A stretch of 12,961 nucleotides of DNA from NCBI GenBank assembly GCA_002437735.1, contig DJRC01000087.1, forward strand, positions 3,959-16,919, written 5' to 3'. Positions 6,461-12,847 of the stretch are shown piece after piece (within the stretch, counting starts at the first letter, position 1; every line of letters starts with the position of its first letter). The position numbers were made by a program, and so were the translations under genes. The stretch is from Oscillospiraceae bacterium UBA6370. Its GTDB lineage: Bacteria; Bacillota; Clostridia; Oscillospirales; Oscillospiraceae. The notes under the pieces are model-generated. The model saw only the letters and a program-made list of their open reading frames with translations, ran no database searches and was not told the DNA's origin.

Positions 6461-6489
6461 TGGACAAGCGCGGAAAATCGTAGTATACT
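6461..6489 (+). promoter_or_regulatory. Sigma-A-type promoter for adenine deaminase
   Basis: TGGACA (6461-6466), 17 bp, TATACT (6484-6489). Start near 6496, leader about 67 nt. I see no purine riboswitch fold in the leader, which is too short for the aptamer plus an expression platform. Confidence 0.65.
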
Positions 6490-6562
6490 CCATGCAACAG
6501 ATATCACGGACGTTTAAGCCTAACATTAGAAAAAATTATGATAAAGTGAGAACAGGAGGATC

Positions 6563-8302
6563 ATGGCGATGGCATACAAGGAAAGCTACGCGGGCAGGAT
6601 TAACCGCAAGCTCAACAAAAAGCTCCATGTGGTGGAGGTGGCGGCGGGGCGCGAAAAGGCCGACCTCGTGCTCAAGAACGCGACCTATGTGAACGTATTC
6701 TGCAACCAGCTCAGCCGCGGCGATATCGCTGTGGCCTCCGGCCTGATCGCCGGTATGGGCGAGCATTATGAGGGAACGGTCGAGGTCGACATGAGCGGCA
6801 AGCTCGTGCTGCCCGGCTTTGTGGACGCGCACATCCACCTGGAAAGCTCGCTCGTCAGCCCCAAGGAGTTTGCCAAGGCCGTTCTTCCGCACGGCACCAC
6901 GACCGTCATCACCGACCCGCACGAGATCGCCAACGTCATGGGCACCGACGGCATCGAGTATATGCTGCAGGCCACCGAGGACCTGCCGCTTGACGTGCGC
7001 TTCATGCTGCCAAGCTGCGTGCCCGCCACCCCGCTCGACGAGAGCGGCGCGAACCTTGACTACCGCGCCATCGACAGCTTCTACGAGCACAACCGCGTCG
7101 AGGGCCTTGCCGAAATGATGAACTACGTTGGTGTCGCCAATGCCGATGAGCAGGTGCTCGAAAAGATCGTCGCGGCGCAGGCGCACCACAAGAAGATCGA
7201 CGGCCACGCCCCCGGCCTTTCCGGCAACGACCTCAACGCCTACGTTGCCGCCGGCGTTTACTCCGACCACGAGTGCTCCGACATGGGCGACGCGCTGGCC
7301 AAGCTCGAGCGCGGCCAGTACATCATGATTCGCGAGGGCACCGCCGCGCGCAACCTCGATGCGCTGCTGCCGCTGCTCACCCCGCAGTATTACACCTACT
7401 GCATGTTCTGCACGGACGACAAGCACCCCAACGATCTGCTGGAAAAGGGCCACATCGACTACATCATCAAGAAGGCCATCGCCGCGGGCGTGGACCCCAT
7501 CATCGCCGTCAAGTGCGCGAGCCACCATGCCGCCCGCTACTTTCTGCTCAACAACCGCGGCGCCATCGCACCCGGCTTCCTCGCCGACTTCGTTATCATC
7601 GACAACTTCCGCGACTTCAATATTCTTGAGGTCTATAAGAAGGGCAAGCTCATGTTCGACGGCAAAGAGGTCGCGCCCTTTGAGGCTCCCGAGATCGACC
7701 CGCATCTCATCAAGCGCTCCCATGAGACTTTCCACGTCGCGCACCTCACCGCCGACGATTTCACCGAGACCCGCCCGCGCGCCGTGCTCGGCATGGTCCC
7801 GGGCGAGATCGTGACGACCGACGCCGGCTACGCCGACAAGATCGACCTGGAAAACGACATCCTCAAGATCGCGGTCATCGAGCGCCATAAGAACACGCAC
7901 CACATCGGCATCGGCTATATCAAGGGTTACGGCCTCAAGTCCGGCGCGGTGGCAACCTCCATCTCGCACGACAGCCACAACATCATCGTTGTCGGCACGA
8001 ACGAGGAGGACATCGCGGCGGCGGCCAACCGCGTTGTTGAGCTCGGCGGCGGCATCGTCGTGCTCGACCACGGCGAGGTGCTCGGCGAGGTGCGGCTCCA
8101 GATCGCGGGCATCATGAGCGAGGAGCCGCTCGTGGACGTCAACCGCGAGCTGGAAAACGCCAAGGAAAAGGCGTTCGCCCTCGGCGTGAGCCGCGGTGTC
8201 GATCCGTTCATGACGCTCTCGTTCATGGCGCTGCCGGTCATTCCGACCCTGCGCCTGACCACCCGCGGCGTGTTCGACACCGTGACGCAGAAGTACGTCT
8301 GA
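6563..8302 (+). CDS. ade: Adenine deaminase
   Basis: 579 residues, typical of AdeC/Ade enzymes of the amidohydrolase superfamily, which convert adenine to hypoxanthine and ammonia in the cytosol. Metal-site and family motifs: HIHLES (90-95), DPHEIAN (118-124), GHAPGLSG (214-221), SDHE (234-237), REGTAARN (257-264) and CTDDKHP (283-289). The C-terminal adenine deaminase domain covers about 400-579. AGGAGG lies about 5 nt before the ATG at 6563; a second ATG two codons later is possible. It is monocistronic, with its own promoter, and its 3' end abuts an IS200-type remnant whose hairpin at 8412-8434 probably terminates it. Product hypoxanthine would enter purine salvage or catabolism; it competes for adenine with the phosphoribosyltransferase at 284-844. 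Confidence 0.95.
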   Translation: MAMAYKESYAGRINRKLNKKLHVVEVAAGREKADLVLKNATYVNVFCNQLSRGDIAVASGLIAGMGEHYEGTVEVDMSGKLVLPGFVDAHIHLESSLVSPKEFAKAVLPHGTTTVITDPHEIANVMGTDGIEYMLQATEDLPLDVRFMLPSCVPATPLDESGANLDYRAIDSFYEHNRVEGLAEMMNYVGVANADEQVLEKIVAAQAHHKKIDGHAPGLSGNDLNAYVAAGVYSDHECSDMGDALAKLERGQYIMIREGTAARNLDALLPLLTPQYYTYCMFCTDDKHPNDLLEKGHIDYIIKKAIAAGVDPIIAVKCASHHAARYFLLNNRGAIAPGFLADFVIIDNFRDFNILEVYKKGKLMFDGKEVAPFEAPEIDPHLIKRSHETFHVAHLTADDFTETRPRAVLGMVPGEIVTTDAGYADKIDLENDILKIAVIERHKNTHHIGIGYIKGYGLKSGAVATSISHDSHNIIVVGTNEEDIAAAANRVVELGGGIVVLDHGEVLGEVRLQIAGIMSEEPLVDVNRELENAKEKAFALGVSRGVDPFMTLSFMALPVIPTLRLTTRGVFDTVTQKYV

Positions 8303-8309
8303 ATTATAC

Positions 8310-8327
8310 CCACCAGTAAACTGGTGG
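8310..8327. repeat. Right-end hairpin of IS200-type copy B
   Basis: CCACCAGT-AA-ACTGGTGG, 8-bp stem, 2-nt loop, starting 7 bp after the adenine deaminase stop. It is equivalent to the inner part of the 19-bp hairpin at 237-276. Confidence 0.65.
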
Positions 8328-8336
8328 TTTGACCTG

Positions 8337-8380
8337 CCCCTAAAAAGGGGGGTATTACGACCGCAGCCCCCAAAAGGGGC
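8337..8380. repeat. Two small GC hairpins inside IS200-type copy B
   Basis: CCCC-TAAAAA-GGGG (8337-8350) and GCCCC-CAAAA-GGGGC (8366-8380). Copy A has only one such unit (224-239), so copy B carries about 30 extra bases that look like a duplicated and diverged hairpin. Confidence 0.5.
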
Positions 8381-8411
8381 GCTGAAGGTTTGACACCGCA
8401 TTACCATTTTA

Positions 8412-8434
8412 GGCAGCCGCTTCAAGCGGCTGCC
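8412..8434 (+). terminator. IS-derived intrinsic terminator downstream of adenine deaminase
   Basis: GGCAGCCGCTT-C-AAGCGGCTGCC, an 11-bp stem, followed by T5 (8435-8439) on the plus strand. It is the first hairpin with a T-run after the adenine deaminase stop (110 bp away) and has the same stem sequence as 170-192 in copy A. Confidence 0.65.
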
Positions 8435-8437
8435 TTT

Positions 8438-8624
8438 TTATGTCTTCTTATTCTTGTCACCTGTAAATGGGGTGAAGCATTCCTTGATCGATATATGATC
8501 TACGGCGTAGTCCTCCTCCAGTTGATTCCGAATATACTCCGCTATGATCTTTTTGTTGCGTCCCACAGTTCCAGCGTGTATGTGCAATACTATCTATTTC
8601 CTCTTTCTTTTGTGTTCCTAGCAT
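8438..8624 (-). pseudogene. IS200-type tnpA with internal deletion
   Basis: The ATG at 8624, with GGAGGAG 5 nt upstream, begins MLGTQKKEEIDSIAHTRWNC, a good IS200 TnpA N-terminus. It then jumps at ACTGT (8565-8569) to the TnpA C-terminus, in a different frame: GRNKKIIAEYIRNQ, LEEDYAVDHISIKE, CFTPFTGDKNKKT, stop at 8438. Intact IS200 TnpA is about 150 residues, so roughly 90 residues with the HUH motif and catalytic Tyr are gone. The join is out of frame, so no TnpA-like product is possible. Reading straight on from the ATG gives a 55-residue scrambled peptide with no expected function. Confidence 0.8.
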
Positions 8625-8723
8625 GGATACTCCTCCTTTGCTACTTCTTGCGGGCGGCAAACCTGCTTCGATTGTAACACGGGAGGTTCATCTTTTCCTA
8701 CTCATAGGCTTAGCTTTTTTATT

Positions 8724-8742
8724 CCACGGGCATAGCCCGTGG
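8724..8742. repeat. Left-end hairpin of IS200-type copy B
   Basis: CCACGGGC-ATA-GCCCGTGG, 8-bp stem and 3-nt loop, about 100 bp upstream of the tnpA start on the minus strand. A hairpin at this position is normal for IS200-type left ends. Confidence 0.6.
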
Positions 8743-8768
8743 TTGCCTGTCTTCAACAAAGCAAAAAA

Positions 8769-8799
8769 GGAAGCAGATGCTTTCATCTGCTTCCTTTTT
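8769..8799. terminator. Bidirectional terminator, downstream of ackA
   Basis: GGAAGCAGATG (8769-8779) and CATCTGCTTCC (8784-8794), 11-bp stem with a 4-nt loop. On the minus strand, the direction of acetate kinase, T6 follows (8763-8768); on the plus strand T5 follows (8795-8799). The acetate kinase stop is about 24 bp away. Confidence 0.9.
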
Positions 8800-8817
8800 C
8801 CGTTTGCTTTTTTTGCC

Positions 8818-10017
8818 TCAGCCGACGAGGGAGGCGGTATCCATGGCGATCATCAGCTCTTCGTTGGTGGGGATGAGCAGGACCTTGACCTTGGAATCCG
8901 TGGCGGAGATCACGCGCTCCTCGCCGCGGACGTTGTTGGCGTCCTCGTCCATCTTCACGCCCATGTACTCCAAGCCGGACGCGATCTGCATACGCTCGAG
9001 CGCGTCGTTCTCGCCAACGCCGGCGGTGAAGATGATGGCGTCCACGCCGCCCATGACGGCGGCATACGCGCCGATGAGCTTCTTGACCTCATAGGCGAAC
9101 TTCTCGCGGGCGAGCGCGCAGCGGGTATTGCCCTTCTCGGCGCCCTCCTCCAGATCGCGGAAGTCGGAGGAAACGCCGGAGATGCCCTCCATACCGGACT
9201 TCTTGTTGAGGATGCTCAGCATCTCGCCGATGGAGTAGCCGTACTTGTTCATCAGGTACTCCAGAATACCGGCGTCGATGTCGCCCGCGCGGGTGCCCAT
9301 GGGCAGACCGGCGAGGGGCGTAAAGCCCATGGAGGTCTCCACGCTCTTGCCGCCGTCCACGGCGGTGACGGAGGAGCCGTTGCCAAGGTGGCAGGAGATG
9401 AGCTTCAGGCTCTCGATGGGCTTGCCGAGCATATCGGCGGCGCGGGAGGCCACATACTTGTGGCTGGTGCCGTGGAAGCCGTAGCGGCGGACCTTGTCGT
9501 TCTCGTAATACTCATAGGGAATGGCGTAGGTGTAGGCCACGGGAGGCATCGTCTGATGGAAGGCGGTGTCGAACACGGCGACCATGGGCACGCCGGGCAT
9601 GAGCTGCTGGCAGGCCTTGATGCCGATGATGTTGGCGGGGTTGTGCAGCGGCGCGAGGGGGTTGCACTCCTCGATGGCAGCCATAACCTCGTCGGTGATG
9701 ACGACGGACTTGGCAAACTTCTCGCCGCCGTGGACCACGCGGTGACCAACCGCGTCAATCTCCTTCATGGAGCCGATGACGCCGTTCTTCTCGTCCACGA
9801 GGGCGTTGAGGACGGCGGCGATGGCTTCGTTGTGGGTGGGCATGGCGACGTCGGCGGCCTTGATGGCCTCCTTGCCCTCGAGCTGGGGCTTGTAGGTAAA
9901 CTTGCCGTCGATGCCGATGCGCTCGCAAAGGCCCTTGGCGAGCAGCGCGCCGGTGGCGGGATTGAGAAGCTGATACTTCAAGGAAGAGCTTCCTGCGTTG
10001 ATGACCAGAACATTCAT
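8818..10017 (-). CDS. ackA: Acetate kinase
   Basis: 399 residues, the full length of the family. It interconverts acetate + ATP and acetyl phosphate + ADP, in fermenters mostly making ATP at the end of the Pta-AckA route. Motifs: NAGSSSLKYQLL (7-18), GHRVVHGG (91-98) with R93, FDTAFHQTMPP (149-159) with D150, GFHGTSHKYV (180-189) with H182, HLGNG (210-214), and GTRAGDID (241-248) with R243. These residues match the catalytic Arg/Asp/His/Arg set known from Methanosarcina AckA, offset by two. GGAGG is about 7 nt before the ATG. It stands alone on the minus strand with its own promoter and terminator; no pta is adjacent. Confidence 0.97.
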   Translation of the reverse strand: MNVLVINAGSSSLKYQLLNPATGALLAKGLCERIGIDGKFTYKPQLEGKEAIKAADVAMPTHNEAIAAVLNALVDEKNGVIGSMKEIDAVGHRVVHGGEKFAKSVVITDEVMAAIEECNPLAPLHNPANIIGIKACQQLMPGVPMVAVFDTAFHQTMPPVAYTYAIPYEYYENDKVRRYGFHGTSHKYVASRAADMLGKPIESLKLISCHLGNGSSVTAVDGGKSVETSMGFTPLAGLPMGTRAGDIDAGILEYLMNKYGYSIGEMLSILNKKSGMEGISGVSSDFRDLEEGAEKGNTRCALAREKFAYEVKKLIGAYAAVMGGVDAIIFTAGVGENDALERMQIASGLEYMGVKMDEDANNVRGEERVISATDSKVKVLLIPTNEELMIAMDTASLVG

Positions 10018-10129
10018 GTTGTTTCCTCCGTTTTTCAGGGGGCGGCGTCTTGCAATGTGCCCCAATTTCAAGTAAGATAGAGATGGGAATTGTGGGAATT
10101 TGTCCAACGGACCAATACATACGTCTTTT

Positions 10130-10157
10130 ATTATAGCAAAAATTTCCGTGATGACAA
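10130..10157 (-). promoter_or_regulatory. Sigma-A-type promoter for ackA
   Basis: On the minus strand TTGTCA (10157-10152), 16 bp, TATAAT (10135-10130). The leader is about 105 nt and includes a short direct repeat (AATTCCCACAATTCCCA, near 10085-10101), whose role is unknown. No comparably clear promoter for the divergent tmcAL gene is visible. Confidence 0.7.
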
Positions 10158-10209
10158 CCATAAATTTTTTTGCGGAAGCCAAAATTGTAACCATTTTGAG
10201 ATGATTTTT

Positions 10210-11406
10210 ATGCGGACTGCTGGTATCATAAGTGAGTATAATCCATTCCATCGCGGCCACGCCTGGCAGCTCGGCGAGCTGCGCCGCCGTCTCGGCGCGG
10301 AGACCGCCGTTGTCTGCGCCATGAGCGGCAGCTTCGTCCAGCGGGGCGATTTTGCCGTCATGCGGACGCACGCACGCGCGGAGGCCGCCGTGCGCGGCGG
10401 CGCCGACCTCGTGCTTGAGCTGCCGCTGCCGTGGGCGATCGCGTCCGCCGAGGGCTTCGCCGCGGGCGGCGTGGGTGTGCTGGCGGCGACCGGCGCGGTG
10501 GACACGCTGGTCTTCGGCAGCGAGTGCGGTGACACGGAAACGCTGAAGGCCGTGGCCGCGGCGCTCGAATCGGAGTTCTTTGCCGCGCATCTGCGTCAAG
10601 GCTTACAGGAGGGCGTCTCCTTCGCCGCAGCGCGAGAGGCCGCCACACGCAAGCTGCTCGGCGAGAAGGCCGCCGTCCTCGCGCAGCCGAACGACATTCT
10701 GGGCGTGGAATACTGCAAGGCCATCACGCGGCAGAGCGCCGCGCCGGAGCCGCTGGCGCTGCCGCGAAGGGGCGTCGGACACGACGAAGGCGCAGCAGAG
10801 GGCTTTGCCTCCGCGAGCCACATCCGCGCGCTGCTCCGAAGCGGCGCGTGCGCCGACGAATTTCTCACGCCGGAGAGCGCGGAGATCTGCGCGCGCGAAT
10901 GCGCGGCAGGCCGCGCACCCGTAACGATGGCAAACGCCGAGCGGGCGATCCTCGCCCGTCTGCGTGCGATGCGCGAGGAGGACTTCGCCCTCTACGACGG
11001 CGGCGGCGAGGGACTTTACCACCGCTTCTACGACGCCGTGCAGCGTGAGACGACGATCGACGGCATCCTCGCCGCGGCAAAGTCCAAGCGCTACGCCCAC
11101 GCGCGGCTGCGGCGGCTGCTGCTCGCCGCCTACCTCGGCGTCACGCCGTCGGATACGCCCGCGCGCGTCCCCTATCTGCGTGTTCTCGCGTGCAATGCGC
11201 GCGGACGCGAGGTGCTCCGACGCATGAAAACGACCGCCGCCGCGCCCATCCTCACGAAGAGCGCGGACGTGCGGAAGCTGGACGCAGAAGCGCAGCGGCT
11301 CTTCGCCCTGACCGCCCGCGCGGAGGATCAGTATGTCCTCGCCTATCCGTCCCTCGCCGCGGCAAGGCCCGGCAGCGCGTGGACGACCGACCCCGTCATT
11401 CTCTGA
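10210..11406 (+). CDS. tmcAL: tRNA(Met) cytidine acetate ligase (YlbM family)
   Basis: 398 residues. The N-terminus MRTAGIISEYNPFHRGH contains the nucleotidyltransferase HxGH motif (H14-R-G-H17), and MSGSFVQRGDFAVM (about 36-49) is the second family hallmark. ASHIRALL near the middle occupies the place of the usual ISxxxIR motif. The family, studied in Bacillus subtilis, activates acetate with ATP and acetylates the wobble cytidine (C34) of elongator tRNA-Met to ac4C. The ATG at 10210 best fits the family start; an in-frame ATG at 10201 is also possible. The ribosome binding site is poor (only a GAG near 10197). The gene diverges from ackA, and 32 bp separate it from the lipoprotein gene, so the two may be cotranscribed. 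Confidence 0.9.
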   Translation: MRTAGIISEYNPFHRGHAWQLGELRRRLGAETAVVCAMSGSFVQRGDFAVMRTHARAEAAVRGGADLVLELPLPWAIASAEGFAAGGVGVLAATGAVDTLVFGSECGDTETLKAVAAALESEFFAAHLRQGLQEGVSFAAAREAATRKLLGEKAAVLAQPNDILGVEYCKAITRQSAAPEPLALPRRGVGHDEGAAEGFASASHIRALLRSGACADEFLTPESAEICARECAAGRAPVTMANAERAILARLRAMREEDFALYDGGGEGLYHRFYDAVQRETTIDGILAAAKSKRYAHARLRRLLLAAYLGVTPSDTPARVPYLRVLACNARGREVLRRMKTTAAAPILTKSADVRKLDAEAQRLFALTARAEDQYVLAYPSLAAARPGSAWTTDPVIL

Positions 11407-11438
11407 CCCCTCCCCCCTCTATCAGAAAGGAGACTACC

Positions 11439-12794
11439 ATGAAAAAACTGCTTTCCACCCTGCTCGCGCTCTCGCTGGCGCTGCCGCTCGGCGCCTGCGC
11501 CGTCAAGGTCGATTCGAGCGAGCCCGACGAGCCGGCAAAGGATGAGCTGCGCATCGTCTTTACCGAGGAGCACCTGACAAAGGAAGTCGAATACAAGGCC
11601 GACGACGGCACGGTGCTGCTGACTGAGACCTATTGGCTGCCGCAGCTCGAGGTCCGTACCTCGGCCAACGAGGTCTATACGCCGCCGGTCAGCAACGCGG
11701 CGGTCGACGTCCCGCGGGAATACGCCGCGGCGCTTGCCTTCAACGCCGAGATGCAGCGCGCGGCGGACGAGCTGGACGCCTCCGCGCAGGAGGCGCTGGC
11801 AATGGCGCGGGAGCATTACGCCGGTCTGGACGAGGAGCAGCGCGCCTACTGGACGAACTACGCCGACGAGCTGATCGTGGGCGACATCTGCCAGTTCAGC
11901 GGTCTTGTGAGCGTCTGGGGCGGGGGGTACTCCAACTATGGCGGCGCGCACGGCTGGGAGAGCATCCGCGCCTGGAGCTTTGACCTGACGACCGGCGAAT
12001 TTCTGACGCTCGACAATCTGGACGCACAGTCCTCGACCGACAGCGCCCTCGGCGAATCGCTGACGCACACGCTGGCGATGGCGGTTCTGGAGCAGGTCGA
12101 CGCGCAGGGGCTGAGTGAGTATTACTTCGAGGACTACGCCTCCTACATCTTCGACCTTGCCGCCAACGCGAATTTCTATTTCGACTTCAGGGGCATGACC
12201 ATTGTCTTTGACCCCGCCGTCATCGCGCCCTATGCTGCCTCGGCGCAGAAATTCTACATCCCCTTCAGCCGCTTCTACAACGCGCTCGACAGCCACACAC
12301 AGTCGCTGCTCGACGTGCCGCAGGACGAGATCATCATCGCGGACTACTACACCACTAAAACGCTCTGGTCGTGGTTCAACATGACCACCCCGCCTGTGGA
12401 CAGCGGCGCCCCCGGCATCACGGTGGACGGACTGGACCTCGCCCGCGTCACGCTGCGCGACGTGAATACGCTCGACGAGCTGCGCACCCTGCTGTGTGAG
12501 CACGTCAGCGCGGAGCTTGCCGACGAATGGCTCGCCACGGGCCGCTTCGTGGAGTCCGACGGCGCACTCTACGCGGCGTGGGCGGACCGCGGCAGCGACA
12601 TCACCATCATGGGCGACGAGATGGAGGTCACGATCATCGGCAGCAGCGGCATCCTGACGCAGCGCATCACGCGCGGCGACTGGAGCGACGACGCGCAGGC
12701 GTTCGTCCCGACCGACACGGTGGACACCTACGAATATCCCTTCACGCTCGTGGACGGACACGCGGTGTTCTCCGCGTTCCCCTGCCCCTATTGA
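11439..12794 (+). CDS. Lipoprotein with DUF3298/RsiV-like domain
   Basis: 451 residues. The N-terminus is a lipoprotein signal: MKKLL, a hydrophobic stretch, then the lipobox LGAC (17-20), so mature protein would start at Cys20 and be anchored outside the membrane. Residues about 35-290 resemble DUF3298/RsiV-type extracellular proteins: SNYGGAHGWESIRAWSFDL (165-183) and FDPAVIAPYA then YIPFSRF (258-279) are the recognisable marks. The last ~110 residues (about 338-451: helical segment, then LYAAWADRGSD, then a beta-rich tail ending in FSAFPCPY) look like a second domain, perhaps of the IseA/YoeB endopeptidase-inhibitor type; this is a tentative impression. RsiV binds lysozyme, but no sigma factor gene is adjacent and no anti-sigma part is present. 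AAAGGAG lies 6-7 nt before the ATG. Confidence 0.75.
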   Translation: MKKLLSTLLALSLALPLGACAVKVDSSEPDEPAKDELRIVFTEEHLTKEVEYKADDGTVLLTETYWLPQLEVRTSANEVYTPPVSNAAVDVPREYAAALAFNAEMQRAADELDASAQEALAMAREHYAGLDEEQRAYWTNYADELIVGDICQFSGLVSVWGGGYSNYGGAHGWESIRAWSFDLTTGEFLTLDNLDAQSSTDSALGESLTHTLAMAVLEQVDAQGLSEYYFEDYASYIFDLAANANFYFDFRGMTIVFDPAVIAPYAASAQKFYIPFSRFYNALDSHTQSLLDVPQDEIIIADYYTTKTLWSWFNMTTPPVDSGAPGITVDGLDLARVTLRDVNTLDELRTLLCEHVSAELADEWLATGRFVESDGALYAAWADRGSDITIMGDEMEVTIIGSSGILTQRITRGDWSDDAQAFVPTDTVDTYEYPFTLVDGHAVFSAFPCPY

Positions 12795-12810
12795 AAAAGC
12801 GCATAAAAAA

Positions 12811-12843
12811 AGAGTGAACCGCGCTGCGGTTCACTCTTTTTTT
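12811..12843. terminator. Bidirectional terminator between convergent genes
   Basis: AGAGTGAACCGC (12811-12822) and GCGGTTCACTCT (12826-12837), perfect 12-bp stem with loop GCT. T6 (12838-12843) follows on the plus strand and A6 (12805-12810) precedes it, giving T6 on the minus strand. It serves both the lipoprotein gene and the partial minus-strand gene to its right. Confidence 0.95.
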
Positions 12844-12847
12844 CGTT

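Larger units (their letters stand above)
8310..8742 (-). mobile_element. IS200-type remnant (copy B), internally deleted, MITE-like
   Basis: Minus-strand element of about 430 bp with both ends recognisable. The left-end hairpin is CCACGGGC-ATA-GCCCGTGG (8724-8742). A tnpA start with GGAGGAG ribosome binding site (8622-8635) and the N-terminal 20 codons follow, then a junction at 8565-8569 and the C-terminal 43 codons, the terminator-like hairpin (8412-8434) and the right-end hairpin (8310-8327). The middle of tnpA, including the HUH and catalytic Tyr regions, is missing, so the element is non-autonomous. It is inverted relative to copy A at 1-276. No tnpB is present. It fills the gap between ade and the acetate kinase terminator. 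Confidence 0.8.

Noticed and set aside
4054..6507. Long open frame on the minus strand opposite pheT
   Set aside because: It mirrors pheT in a GC-rich gene with few stops on the opposite strand. The translation is low-complexity (rich in A, V, D, H, R) and matches no family, and there is no ribosome binding site.
6496..6562. Possible purine riboswitch in the adenine deaminase leader
   Set aside because: The leader is only about 67 nt and lacks the conserved purine aptamer loops; no competing terminator is visible.
6536..8425. Long open frame on the minus strand opposite adenine deaminase
   Set aside because: Same shadow effect. It starts inside the IS200-type remnant and has composition typical of antisense translations; the plus-strand frame is a clear adenine deaminase.
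8390..8677. Plus-strand open frame with a hydrophobic translation in the gap after ade
   Set aside because: It runs antisense to the tnpA remnant and through the IS hairpins, and has no ribosome binding site. The minus-strand reading as TnpA is far better supported.
8623..10080. Long plus-strand frame opposite acetate kinase
   Set aside because: Shadow of ackA on the minus strand, which carries all catalytic motifs.
10018..10209. A separate promoter for tmcAL
   Set aside because: No pair of -35 and -10 elements with acceptable spacing could be found on the plus strand; the only clear promoter in the gap is for ackA on the minus strand.
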